A stretch of DNA of 64,000 bases, taken from the NCBI RefSeq assembly GCF_015841355.1, contig NZ_CP064908.1:2790001-2854000 (forward strand), in the 5' to 3' direction. The position numbers were made by a program, and so were the translations under genes. The notes below the pieces were generated by a model. It had not been told where the DNA came from. It made no database searches and saw only the letters and a list, made by a program, of their open reading frames with translations. The DNA comes from Synechococcus sp. CBW1107. GTDB lineage: Bacteria; Cyanobacteriota; Cyanobacteriia; PCC-6307; Cyanobiaceae. Shown here one piece after another: positions 12,601 to 21,173 of this stretch (its first letter is position 1; the number at the start of each line of letters is the position of its first letter).

Positions 12601-12687
12601 CTCGGCGGGCAGACGGTCGAAGGGGCGGATGCCGGCCAGCAGGCCCTGCTGGCGTTGTTGGGAGCGGCTGGTGGGGAGGGTGCTCAT
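9628..12687 (-). CDS. cNMP-binding/C39-like/ABC type I secretion exporter
   Basis: 1019 aa from ATG at 12687 (overlapping the ppiC-type stop as ATGA). Domains in order: a cyclic-nucleotide-binding-like beta-barrel (about 20-140), a Pro/Ala-rich linker, a C39 peptidase-like domain (about 300-425), six-helix ABC membrane domain (about 455-710) and an ATPase with Walker A GGSGSGKST (about 810) and signature LSGGQRQRLALA (about 914). In the C39-like domain the usual DCG with catalytic Cys reads DAPIAVC, so the Cys position is Ala. It is probably a non-cleaving substrate-docking domain as in HlyB. The layout resembles HetC-type exporters. An upstream extension to 12858 reads through the neighbouring gene and is not used. 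Confidence 0.9.
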   Translation of the reverse strand: MSTLPTSRSQQRQQGLLAGIRPFDRLPAEVLAGLDSLLDTRRYRLGQTLLRSSSMPEGLLLLRSGSLRVLATDPLSGDLASIDRLQAGACVGWCSLLGGEPCEQMRVSSEAEVLVLPAGLFQDLLADHDAFRLWFQTTLPASELHRLLVDLHSQNPGWADALRGWPAIRQAARVRSLTPSDKADAPLALSAELSWFHSSGGPLGQPWTLGSEPVPPSPGAPWLRLVGLPPLGQEPTSAPDLQIGSASEAAASEAPAPHSAASNPAPQAGALAAPPAPGSGAGTYALSPPTPAPHTPGHGEEAELRLQRATGPRDAPIAVCIALANYFGVPVNRDALRDQVQAVLARQGGLNLINLGQILDALGLRVVLTKLPADRLGRATTPAVFHAQGHFAILEGVTDDGRLRLLEPELGPLLLPPGQLASDGDGGVELLLLQRKSDAKEQTFSWGWFLPFLREHRRQLVEVVALSFVINLLALATPLGLQVLIDQVVRQRNVNALLAICFVLLLAALVAAVLKTLRGYIFTDTANRIDQATKSTILDHLVRLPQGFFDSRPVGQVMFYFGQLDKLRDFLLGNSLTTVVDLAFSFLYLFVLFAISVPLTVATLSTLPLMLALSFLSNPLVRAQIKRSMGASVKTYSYLNESITGIQTIKSQNAELKTRWEFQNRYARFIGEDFKLKISKESISNLAGFINELNGLIVIGVGVYLIIQNQLTFGAFIAFRILSGYITRPLVQLTSTWQQFQQCTASIQMVADVVDRPTEQSDAEALNIPMPPLTGRVEFQNVSFRFSDDGPLVLQSINLEVPAGSFVGMVGGSGSGKSTLLKQLPRFYRPLEGKVLIDGLDINKVELYSLRRQIGVVPQDSVLFDGTVRENLLLVKPDATADEMIRAARIACAHDFIMELPKGYNSDVGERGAGLSGGQRQRLALARAVLQNPRMLILDEATSALDARTERQVCINLFEAFRGRTVFFITHRLSTVQPADCIVMMDKGAIMETGSHRELMQRQGWYYALHSSQGQEGGL

Positions 12688-13484
12688 GCGGACGGGGCGT
12701 TGGGATCGCGGGGCAGAGGCATGAGGTCTTCGCCGGCCATAAGCAGGTTCACCTGCTCCTTGAACCAGACCTGAAACAGTTCGTCCACCATGCGGGCCCG
12801 CATGGCATCGTCGAGTTGAGCAGGAAAGCACTGCTCGAGGCGCACCAACAGCCACCATCCGGCCACTTTGAAGGGCGGCCAGAGCTGGCCTGGGCTGCCC
12901 ACCCGCAGCCGCTCGGTGAGGCTGGGGTGGCCGGCGGTGAGGGCGATCGGGCCGATCAGGCCGCGGGTGATGCGCTCGCGGCCCTCGGAGTGGGCGGCCA
13001 CGAGGGTGGCGAAGTCGGCCTCGCCTTCGCGCAGCTGCAGGTAGAGCTCCTCGGCTTCGTCGCGGTCGGAGACGCGCAGGAGCGAATAGGTGACCTGGTC
13101 GAGATCGAGCTTGCGATCGAGAAAGCGGATCTCGGCTTCGCTGCCGTAGCGGGCCTGGCTGAAGCGGCGCAGCCGTTCGGCCTTGGTGGCGAAGTAGCGC
13201 AGATCGGCCGACGACCAGCCCTTGCGGGCCAGCCAGGCGGCCAGGGCCTTGTCGTCCTTGACGCCTTCACCCTCCAGGTAGGCGCGCATCAGGGCGTTCT
13301 CCTCGTCGTCGCTGAGGCTGACGCTCTGCGCCACACGGTCGAGCACCACCCCCTGGGCCAGGGCCAGGCAGACCCCCTGCTGGCGCAGCAGGCGGTTGGT
13401 TTCGTCGACCGAGAGCAGCGGCTTGCGGGGGGAGATGGCGATCAGGGCGGGCGGCCTGACGCCGGAGAGGGGAGTGGTGCTCAT
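12684..13484 (-). CDS. PpiC/SurA-type peptidyl-prolyl isomerase-like protein
   Basis: 266 aa. ATG at 13484 overlaps the upstream glycosyltransferase stop (ATGA), and its own stop overlaps the ABC start the same way. A helical N-terminal region precedes a parvulin-like rotamase region (about 130-240: EAEELYLQLREGEADFATLVAAHSEG ... GLIGPIAL ... VGSPGQLWPPFKVAGWWLLVRLE). No signal peptide is visible, so it probably acts in the cytoplasm. Genes of this type accompany HlyD/ABC exporters in cyanobacteria. A chaperone role for the exported protein is inferred from the coupling. Confidence 0.8.
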   Translation of the reverse strand: MSTTPLSGVRPPALIAISPRKPLLSVDETNRLLRQQGVCLALAQGVVLDRVAQSVSLSDDEENALMRAYLEGEGVKDDKALAAWLARKGWSSADLRYFATKAERLRRFSQARYGSEAEIRFLDRKLDLDQVTYSLLRVSDRDEAEELYLQLREGEADFATLVAAHSEGRERITRGLIGPIALTAGHPSLTERLRVGSPGQLWPPFKVAGWWLLVRLEQCFPAQLDDAMRARMVDELFQVWFKEQVNLLMAGEDLMPLPRDPNAPSA

Positions 13485-16147
13485 CGCCGGCAGGGCAGGG
13501 AGAGACGCTGGAGCGCGGCGGCCATCAGATCGAGGCCATGGCTGCGGGAGAAGTGGGCCCGGGCGTGGTCCCGGGCGGCCTCGCTGGTGCGGCTCCAGAG
13601 GTCGTCGTCGACGATCAGATCGGTGATGGCCGTGCACCAGGCCTCGGGCTCGCGGGCGATGAAGGCCTCGGCGCCGTGGCGCAGCCCGGTGGCTTCGGCG
13701 GCCACGGGGCTGAGCACCTGGGGAATGCCGTGGGCCAGGGCGGCGATCACCTTGCCCTTGATGCCGGCGCCGGAGCGCAGCGGCGCGATGAAGACGCGGT
13801 GGCGCTCGTAGACCGTGCTGGCGTCGGTGACCCAGCCGTGCACGCGCACGCCCTGGATGGCCTGCCACCTCTCCTGCAGCTCCGGGCCGAGCCCGCTGCC
13901 ATAGAGATGGAACTCGAGATCGGGCAGACGCTCGTTCAGCAGGGGCCAGACATCTCCGAGGAAGCTTTCCACGGCGTCCTGGTTGGGTGGGTGCTGGTAG
14001 CTACCAAGGAAGGTGATGCCGCTGCGGCTCTCCAGGGGTGACGGCTGCTCCAGCGGCTCCACCACCCAGGGGCAGAGGGCGGTGGCGGCCTGGCCGAGGG
14101 TCTCGGCGGCGATCACCGCCTGCTCGATTTCGCTGTAGGTGAGGGTGAGGTCAACCCCGGCCATGGCCTCGATCTCCTGGCGGCGGGTTTCGCGCACGGA
14201 GGCCAGGGCGGCTTCGGCCTGTTCGCCGCTGAGTCCGGCGCTCTGGGCCTGGCGCAGCTCGCGCAGGTAGTGGAGGTCGGCGTTGCAGAAGATCAGCCGG
14301 GCCTGGGGGGCATGCTCCTTGAGCAGGGGCAGGCTGTCGCGCACGGTGGTGTAGCGGGTGAGATAGATGAAGTCGAATTCGCGGCCGCGCTCCCTGAGGA
14401 ACTGGTCGAGGGAGAGCACGAAGGGGGCATGGATCACCTCGATGCCGCGGCGCTGCAGCTCCTCGGTGTAGGTGCCGAGCCAGGCCAGGTTGGCCGGCAG
14501 GAAGGTGATCTTGTAGCCGAGGGCCTGGACCAGGTCCATCTCGGCGAGGGCGGCATGGCTGCCGGCGTCGCGGTCGGGGCGGGGGGTGGCGTGATCGATG
14601 AAGAGGGCACGGCCGAGGATGCCCCGGTCCTTGATCCGCTCGGCGGCCTCGAAGGAGGGCTCCGTCTCCCCCTCGAAGGCGTGCTGCCACTTGCGCTGGA
14701 AGGTGGGCCCGTGCAGGGTCTGGAAGCGCTTGAGGCCCTCACTGGTCTCGGGGTCGGGGTCGGTGCCACAGCTGAGGCCCTCGTGGTGGATCACCCGGGA
14801 GAGGGGGGCGTAGCGCACCACCAGGCCGGCCTGACGCACCTTGAAGGCCAGGTCGGTGTCCTCGTAGTAGGCGGGGGAGAACTCGGGGCTGAAGCCGCCC
14901 AGCTGCCCCCAGAGCTCCCGGCGCAGGGCCAGGGCGGAACCACTCACGTAATCCACCTGGCGGGTGTAGCTCACGCCGGGGGCATGGGGATTGCGGCCCC
15001 GCCCGTAGTTCCAGGGTTCGCCGTTCCCCCAGACGATGCCGCCGGCCTCCTGCAGCCGTCCGTCGGGATAGAGCAGCTGGGAGCCGGTCATGCCGGTGTC
15101 CGGCCAGCGCTGGAACGGTTCGAGCAGCTCCTCGAGCCAGAGGGCACAGGGCTCGGTGTCGTTGTTGAGCAGCACGATGAACGTGCCTCGGGCGGCGGCC
15201 ACGCCGCTGTGGCAGGCCTGGTTGAAGCCGCGGGCGTAGTCGTGGCGGACCACCTGCACGCCTGGTGCCTCCCGGCTCAGGGCTTCGGCGGTGCCGTCGG
15301 AGGAGCCGTCGTCGACGACGATCAGCTCGAAGGGCACGCGGGTTGGTGCATAGGCGAGGGCGGCGAGGCAGCGGCGCGTGACGGCGTACTGGTTGTGGGC
15401 CGGCACCACCACCGACACCAGGGGCTCGGGGCTGAGCGGCAGGTGGATCGGCTGGCGGGCCACCGGCACGCCACGGGGCCCGGCCTCCTCGCCGGGGGCG
15501 GCGTTGGCGGGGGGACCGATGGGTGCGCTCAGCAGCCGCTGCAGCAGGGGCAGGTCGGCCGGGAGTGGGGTGCCGTGGGCGTCGGCCCAGTGCAGCCAGG
15601 TGGTGAGGCTGCGCAGATGCTCCCGGGCCAGGGGGTTGAGCTGGTCGGGAAAGGGAGCCCGGCCATGGTCCTGCAGGGCCGACCAGGGGGTGAGCTGAAA
15701 GGGGGTGATCTCGAGGCTCTCAGCCCGCAGCAGCCCCTCGCTGTCGTGGATGGCGAGATGGTGGGGGCGGCCATCGCAGCTGGCGGGGGGCAGGGGCAGA
15801 TGGAACTGCCCGTCGGGCCTGGCGCTGACGCGGCCGGCGGGCACGCCATCAACGCGCAGCTCCAGCTCCTGGCCGTGGGGGGCCCAGCCCACCACGAAGG
15901 GGCCGTTGAGGGCCTCGAGGCGCACGGTTCCACCGGCGGCGCGGCGGCTCAACTGCTCCAGGGCTGGGTAGCGGTCGTCATCGAGGCGCAGGGGGCTGCC
16001 GGGCAGCTCCACGGCGGGATCCCCCTGCACCAGGGCGCGCAGCACGAGGCCGGTGGAGCGGGGGGGGATCTCCATGCCGCTGCGGCCAGGGAAGGCGAAG
16101 CCGCAATTGAGGGGCAGGCCCTGCTGGCCGAGATCCGGGCGCGGCAT
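13481..16147 (-). pseudogene. Bifunctional GT2-GT4 glycosyltransferase, main part, 5' end split off by IS256
   Basis: This 888-codon remainder is open from an internal ATG at 16147. It carries a carbohydrate-binding-like N-terminal region, a GT2 domain (about 240-470: VSVVVPAHN, VVDDGSSDG, LNNDTEP, YYEDTDLAFKVR) and a second GT-B type transferase domain (about 505-885, ending in a nucleotide-sugar site with LRSGAGIKGKVIAALAHGIPQV). The true 5' end lies at 17843-18044 beyond an inserted IS256 element. Removing the element and one 9-bp target copy restores LGEAEAS-MPRPDLG in one frame. The internal ATG could still allow translation of both catalytic domains. It is the first gene of the coupled secretion operon. 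Confidence 0.85.
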
Positions 16148-16450
16148 CGAGGCTTCCGGCCGCGTCCCTTTGCGTGGTGTAAAACCCGAGGCCCGAATGC
16201 CCTAGTCAGAGGGTGAACAGGGTGGAATGACGGGCTGTCATTCCGGAGGTGCAGATGCGCCTCGTTCAATCACGATGAATCAGGACGAATGACTTGTCAA
16301 GTCTTTCGTCAGCTTGCGGATGTGTTGTGAGTTGGAGTGACTTCTGCGGCCTGGAGGTGGCAGCGGCCGGCCCCCGGGCTGCGATCAAGGCCGCTGCGCC
16401 CTCTGGGGGCGCTGCAGCCTCGATCACCTGGGGCCTGCGTCCTGCCTCTC

Positions 16451-17677
16451 TCAGGTGCTGAGGGCCTGGAGAGCAGGGATGGCATCCAGCTCCGGGATGG
16501 TCGCCATGCTCTCGGCTGAGAACATGCGCCGGCCCTCCAGCTGCCAGTGCTCGTGCTGCTCCAGCAGTACCGCGCCCACCAGGCGGGTGATCGACGCGTC
16601 GTTGGGGAAGATGCCGACGACCCTGGTGCGGCGTTTGATTTCCTCGTTGACCCGCTCGAGCAGGTTGGTGCTCCAGATCTTGCGCCAGTGGTCCTTGGGG
16701 AAGTGGCGGAACGCCAGCACGTCCTCCTTGGCCTCATGCATCAGCGCAGCGGCCTTGGGGAAGCGCTCCGCCAGCGAGGCCGCCAGATCATCCCAGCGGG
16801 ACTCGATCTCTTCCGCGCTCTCCTGAGCGAACACGCTGCGCAGGGCGGCGGTGACCATGCCCTGGTGAGCCTTGGGAACGCACTGCAGCAGGTTGCGGGC
16901 AAAGTGGACCCGGCAGCGCTGCCAGACGCTGCCCTGCAGCTGCCGTCGGATGGCCTTGGTGAGTCCGCTGTGGGCGTCAGAGATCACCAGCTTGACGCCA
17001 GCGAGGCCTCGCTCCTTGAGGTGGGCGATGAACTCCGCCCAGAAGGGCTCGCTCTCGCTGTCGCCCACCTTGAGGCCCAGCAACTCCCGGCGCCCGTCCT
17101 CGTTCACCCCCATGGCGACGACGACGGCGCGGGAGCAGACCTGCTGAGCCTTGCCCAGCCGCCCCTTGAGGTAGGTGGCATCGAGGTAGACGTAGGCGTA
17201 GCCGCTGCTCTCCAGCGGCCGGCCCAGGAACGCCTGCACCTGCTGGTCGATCTCCTGACAGATGCGACTCACCTGCGACTTGGAGATGCCGCTCTGGGAG
17301 CCGAGCGCCGCCACCAGGGCATCGACCTTGCGGGTCGAGACCCCACCGATGTAAGCCTCCATGATCACCGCGTACAGGGCCTGATCAACCCGGCGGCGGG
17401 GTTCGAGGATCGAGGGGAGGAAGCTGCCCGCGCGCAGTTTCGGGATCTGCAGTGCCAGATCCCCCACCTGGGTGGTCAGGGTGCGAGGCCGGTAGCCGTT
17501 GCGGTGGCCGAGCCGCTCCTCGGTGCGCTCGTGCCAGTCCGCACCGAGGAAGGCAGCGAGCTCCAGCTCGATCAGCTGCTGCAGGCCGTGGCGTGCCAGT
17601 TCAGGGATCAGCTCCCCGGCACTGCTGCCATCGAGTAGCGAGGCCAGCTCAGGTACGGCAGCATGGGTCTTGGGCAT
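16451..17677 (-). CDS. IS256-family transposase
   Basis: 408 aa from ATG at 17677 (MPKTHAAVPEL). It shows the full set of IS256 (Mutator-type) landmarks: VYLDATYLKGR (first Asp), VISDAHSGLTKAI (second Asp), QRCRVHFARNLL, and WSTNLLERVNEEIKRRTRVVGIFPN (catalytic Glu). It looks intact. It is clearly related to, but distinct from, the transposase at 42571-43827. Confidence 0.95.
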   Translation of the reverse strand: MPKTHAAVPELASLLDGSSAGELIPELARHGLQQLIELELAAFLGADWHERTEERLGHRNGYRPRTLTTQVGDLALQIPKLRAGSFLPSILEPRRRVDQALYAVIMEAYIGGVSTRKVDALVAALGSQSGISKSQVSRICQEIDQQVQAFLGRPLESSGYAYVYLDATYLKGRLGKAQQVCSRAVVVAMGVNEDGRRELLGLKVGDSESEPFWAEFIAHLKERGLAGVKLVISDAHSGLTKAIRRQLQGSVWQRCRVHFARNLLQCVPKAHQGMVTAALRSVFAQESAEEIESRWDDLAASLAERFPKAAALMHEAKEDVLAFRHFPKDHWRKIWSTNLLERVNEEIKRRTRVVGIFPNDASITRLVGAVLLEQHEHWQLEGRRMFSAESMATIPELDAIPALQALST

Positions 17678-17772
17678 GGTCTGTCTGGTTGAGGTGGTTC
17701 TCAAACCAGGGAAACGGGCCTGCCCACCCCTTGCAACGTCAGCCGTGGAGCCGATCGCCTGAGGTGCGGACG

Positions 17773-17797
17773 CTCAGCCCGGCTACGCCGGGCTGAG
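17773..17797. repeat. Hairpin upstream of IS256 copy 1 transposase
   Basis: A perfect 11-bp stem (17773-17783 with 17787-17797) with a TAC loop lies just inside the right inverted repeat, upstream of the transposase start. An equivalent hairpin with a slightly shifted stem and the same TAC loop lies at the matching place in IS256 copy 2 (43918-43942). A role in shielding the transposase from read-through transcription is inferred. Confidence 0.7.
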
Positions 17798-17842
17798 GCC
17801 CTGGGGATTTACACCACTGCCGGGGACGCCAGCAGGCTTCCG

Positions 17843-18044
17843 CCTCTCCCAGGCTCCAGAGGTGGCCGGGGTTGAGCAGGTCCTCCACCTGGAGGAGCAC
17901 GCTGAGGGGGGGCGCCCCGGCGGGCTGATCGGCCAGGGGGCAGGCCCAGCCGCGCAGGCTGCCATCGGGGCCGAACCCCTCGAACCCGCCGATCACCGAC
18001 CCGCGGGCCATGGCCTGCAACGGCGGGGGCAGGTTCAGCGGCAC
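17843..18044 (-). pseudogene. 5' fragment of the split glycosyltransferase gene
   Basis: From GTG at 18044, this frame encodes MPLNLPPPLQ ... GGFEGFGPDG ... RGWACPLADQ ... PPLSVLLQVED ... LWSLGEAEA before the IS256 element. The pattern (a G-rich strand, GWA, then a PLxVxL strand, then the PRPDLGQQGLPLNCGF motif downstream of the IS) matches the non-catalytic beta-sandwich units common in large cyanobacterial glycosyltransferases. It is the true N-terminus of the gene at 13481-16147. The original start faces the divergent gene at 18175, and the 130-bp gap between them should hold the operon promoter. Confidence 0.75.
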
Positions 18045-18174
18045 GGGGCAGGTGTCATGGAGGAGGCTCAGAAACTAGGTCGTCTTTCCCTGGCTGAGGC
18101 CCGAAGCTGCTCGAGCGAAGACATCAGCTTGCGGATCCTCCGCCCACAATGCGGGCCAGAGAGCCGGCGCCGGA

Positions 18175-20145
18175 GTGACCCCACTGGAGACCACACCCCT
18201 GGAGAGCAAGGACACGCTGGATGGGCCGGAGGAGCTGTTCGCTCGCTCGCGCCAGCTGGTGATCGACACGCTCGAGGCCCTGGAGCGAGGAGACGATGCC
18301 CAGGCCCTGGCCCTGATCCCGGATGTGCTGCGCTCCTACGCCTGGCTGTGGGTGGCCCTGGCCGAGGCGCGGCGCGCCCTGGAGGCCGAGGAGGGGGAGA
18401 TGCTGGCCCAGCTGCTGGCGGCGATCTCGGCACGGGTGCGGCGCAACGACGAGGGGGAGGCCACTCCGGAGGACCGGGCCGAGCTCAGCTGGCTGGTGCC
18501 GGTGCTGATGGACCGGCTGCGCAGCCGCGGCCGGGAGCTGCCCCACTGGCTGCCTCCCCTGGAGGAGCAACTCACGCGCATCGGCTCGCAGCTCTGGGTG
18601 GACCGCCATCGCGAGGATCCCGGCTGCGCCGAGGCGCGGCCCCGGGCCCTCAAGCTGCTGCTGCGGCTCTGCGGACTGCATGCGCCGCCAAAACCCTGGA
18701 TGGTGGGCTTCGCCCGGGACCTGCTGGCTGAGGAGCTGGACGCCGCCGAGCGTCTGGCGGCGGCCGGCCCGCTCGATGAGGACACCAGCGAGCGGCTGCG
18801 CTTCTGGCAGGGGCAGCTGGCCCAGGTGGACTTATCCGATCCCGGCCTGGAGGAGAAACTCGCCGCCCTGCTGCCGCCGCCATCCCCCCAGCCCGCGGCG
18901 GCCGACGCCGGTGACCTGCAGGAGAAGATCCGCGAGAGCGTGCTGCACTGGCTAGAGGACAATCCCGCCGGCACGGTGCCGGCGGAGCTGCGGCTGGTGT
19001 GCGTGCCGGGAGCGCGGGTGGTGCCCCACGACGGCCAGCGGCTCGATCTCAACCTGGCGCCCCTGCTCTCAGTGGCCGAACCGGATGCGCTCGAGAGGCT
19101 CGTGCAGGCCTTCTTCGCGCCGATCCGCGAGCAGCAGCGGGGGCCGGGGTTCACCCTGCGGGAGCCGACCAGCAGCCTCTACGACTCCCTCGGCCTGCTC
19201 TGGCGTCAGGGAGACACCCTGAGCGAGGCCGCCTTCCGGCGCCTGGCGGAGGCCACGGCCAGCTGGAACCGCTGCGGCGGCCCAGGGGCTCTCGGCTCGC
19301 GGCCGCTGGCCTCCAGCTTCGCGGCAGCGGAGCTGCGGGAGGGACTGAGCGTGCTGGCGCCGGACGCCCTGGAGCTGGTGGCCCTGCATGCGGTGCTGTT
19401 CAAAGCCGGGGCCCTGGAGGAGGTGATGGCCGAGATCCGCCGCCGGCACCTCGACACCGGCTGGATGGCGCGCCCCGGCGGTGCTGACGTGGAGGAGATT
19501 CTGCGACGGCTGCACCTGGAGGCGGGTTTCTATGCCAGCGGCCACGCACCGCTGGAGAGCCTGCAGCAGTGGAGCCAGAGGGTGCTGCAGGCGCTGCTGG
19601 GGGGGCAGGTGGCCGGATCGGCCACCTGCACGGGCTTCTATCCGCTGGCCCAGAAGCTTTTCGAGAGCAGCGGCCGGGTGCCCGAGCTGTTTCAATGGCC
19701 ATCTGACGCGGCGATCTACCGGTTCCTGGCCGGAAAGGAGGTGGTGGCGGCCACCACCCTGGCGACGGAGGTGGAGGAGCACCACCACACCGGCCACGCC
19801 TTCAAGCTGTTCACCGACCTGCCGATCGCGCCCTACGGCCTGCGCTGCGTTCAGGCGCCGCTGTCGCGGTATCCGCAGCGGCCGGCCGCCGACTTCATGG
19901 CGAGCCTGGACGAGTGCCTCCAGCAGATCGAGGCGCTGCACCGTCAACGCCCCTTCCGGGTGTTCGTGGCGGCCTGCGGTGCCTACGGACTTCCGCTGTG
20001 TGAGGCCGTGAACCGGATCTACGGGGTGAGCTGCCTCTGCAGCGGTGATCACATGAACGCCTACTTCGGTGTGGAGTCAGAGGGCGCTGTTGACTGGCGC
20101 ATCGGCAGCCGGATCGCTGAGCATTGGCGCACCGTGGCCGGATGA
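18175..20145 (+). CDS. Large glycan-cluster protein of an uncharacterised family, paralogue 1
   Basis: 656 aa from GTG at 18175. It is a soluble, mostly helical protein. The last 100 residues hold the most recognisable part, VFVAACGAYGLPLCEAV followed by CSGDHMNAYFGV, which recalls a nucleotide-binding-like terminal domain (xxGAYGLPL ... G ... xxFG) seen in polysaccharide-cluster proteins of unknown function. Paralogue 2 (22013-23764) aligns with it over the C-terminal half, including a shared APYGLRC/APHGLRC segment followed by a conserved RYPQRP/RHPRRP motif. A sugar-transfer role is possible but not shown. It overlaps the next gene by ATGA. Confidence 0.6.
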   Translation: MTPLETTPLESKDTLDGPEELFARSRQLVIDTLEALERGDDAQALALIPDVLRSYAWLWVALAEARRALEAEEGEMLAQLLAAISARVRRNDEGEATPEDRAELSWLVPVLMDRLRSRGRELPHWLPPLEEQLTRIGSQLWVDRHREDPGCAEARPRALKLLLRLCGLHAPPKPWMVGFARDLLAEELDAAERLAAAGPLDEDTSERLRFWQGQLAQVDLSDPGLEEKLAALLPPPSPQPAAADAGDLQEKIRESVLHWLEDNPAGTVPAELRLVCVPGARVVPHDGQRLDLNLAPLLSVAEPDALERLVQAFFAPIREQQRGPGFTLREPTSSLYDSLGLLWRQGDTLSEAAFRRLAEATASWNRCGGPGALGSRPLASSFAAAELREGLSVLAPDALELVALHAVLFKAGALEEVMAEIRRRHLDTGWMARPGGADVEEILRRLHLEAGFYASGHAPLESLQQWSQRVLQALLGGQVAGSATCTGFYPLAQKLFESSGRVPELFQWPSDAAIYRFLAGKEVVAATTLATEVEEHHHTGHAFKLFTDLPIAPYGLRCVQAPLSRYPQRPAADFMASLDECLQQIEALHRQRPFRVFVAACGAYGLPLCEAVNRIYGVSCLCSGDHMNAYFGVESEGAVDWRIGSRIAEHWRTVAG

Positions 20146-21161
20146 TCCACTACGCCATCCAGGACCACGGCGCGGGTGCGGCCCTGCCCCTGATGGTGAG
20201 GCTTCTGGACGGGCCAGGCGTCTCGATCGACATCAGCTTCGATGCCGCGGATGGGGCGCTGGAGACGGTGAGCGCGGCGCTGGGAACCCGGGGACCAGCC
20301 CTGAGCCTGCGGCGCTCGCCCTCCATCTCCTGGTCGGGGATTGGGTTTCACACCCAGATGATCGACGCCATGCAGCGGGCCTTGCATCTGCCCGGCTGGA
20401 CCTACTTCATCAATGCCTCCGGCAGTTGCCTGCCCCTCCGAAGCCCTGCCTGGACGCAACAGCTACTCGAGGAGCAGGCGGCCCAGGGATGGCTGGGCTT
20501 CTGCGACTGCTACCGGCTGGGCAAGCCGCTGGCCTGGATCTCCAGCCAGACGGAACCGGCGACCCTGAAGCGGTGCTTCGGCCACGAGATCTACGGGCGG
20601 GCGCGGCTGCTGGTGGATCCCTGCCTGCAGGAGATGGTGGAGGAGAAGCGGCTGGATCCGGCCCGGAACATCGGCCAGCGGGTAGGGCTGATGTACACCG
20701 AAGTGGAGAAGAACACCTACTGGGTGCGGCCGCTCAGCCCCGCTGAACTGGAGGAGCGGGCGCGGTTCCTGGCGGAGCAGCCGTTGCGCTACGGCCGCAG
20801 CTGGCTGGTGCTGCACCGCTCGATCGTGGAGTGGCTGCTGGAGTCGACCATCCTGGAGCGGACGCTGGAGTTCATGGCGGGCTGCTTCTGCGCCGACGAA
20901 CTGATCTTCGCGATGACCCTGTACAGCCCTGAGAATCCCTTTCTGGCCGCGATGTGTCCGGACAATCTGCGCCACCGGCAGGGGGGGCCGCAACGGATCC
21001 CGCTCGAGGAGATCCCGGCGATCCTTGCCACGGGCGACCGTCTGATGGCGCGCAAGATCTCTGCGGCCGACTATTCCGCCGCCGCCGAGCTGGTGCGGCG
21101 GTTCAACGCTGATCCCGTGCCGCCCCGACGTGAAGACCATTCCTTATTGTCTGACGATTAA
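20142..21161 (+). CDS. Core-2/I-branching (GT14-like) glycosyltransferase
   Basis: 339 aa. ATG at 20142 overlaps the preceding stop (ATGA). MIHYAIQDHGAG starts the fold. SISWSGIGFHTQMIDAMQRAL followed by YFINASGSCLPLRSP matches the beta-1,6-N-acetylglucosaminyltransferase (Branch) pattern vSWgg ... lSGxDxPL, and the C-terminus has MARKISAAD, like the conserved FARKF. The family is usually Golgi/animal or bacterial; bacterial members add branch sugars in surface polysaccharides. The donor is not predictable. Confidence 0.7.
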   Translation: MIHYAIQDHGAGAALPLMVRLLDGPGVSIDISFDAADGALETVSAALGTRGPALSLRRSPSISWSGIGFHTQMIDAMQRALHLPGWTYFINASGSCLPLRSPAWTQQLLEEQAAQGWLGFCDCYRLGKPLAWISSQTEPATLKRCFGHEIYGRARLLVDPCLQEMVEEKRLDPARNIGQRVGLMYTEVEKNTYWVRPLSPAELEERARFLAEQPLRYGRSWLVLHRSIVEWLLESTILERTLEFMAGCFCADELIFAMTLYSPENPFLAAMCPDNLRHRQGGPQRIPLEEIPAILATGDRLMARKISAADYSAAAELVRRFNADPVPPRREDHSLLSDD

Positions 21162-21173
21162 GAACCGGCGCGG

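Larger units (their letters stand above)
16159..17833 (-). mobile_element. IS256-family insertion sequence, copy 1
   Basis: It encodes one transposase leftward. Imperfect terminal inverted repeats share GCGTCCC and GTGGTGTAAA motifs (left 16159-16185, right about 17804-17833). The flanks carry a 9-bp direct repeat, AGGCTTCCG, at 16150-16158 and 17834-17842, which is read as the target-site duplication. The insertion interrupts the glycosyltransferase gene. About 290 non-coding bases lie between the transposase stop and the left end and contain an 8-bp hairpin (16224-16231/16237-16244). Confidence 0.85.

Noticed and set aside
11068-12774. 568-codon plus-strand frame over the ABC exporter
   Set aside because: It is the antisense reading of the cNMP/C39-like/membrane domains, with no independent signal.
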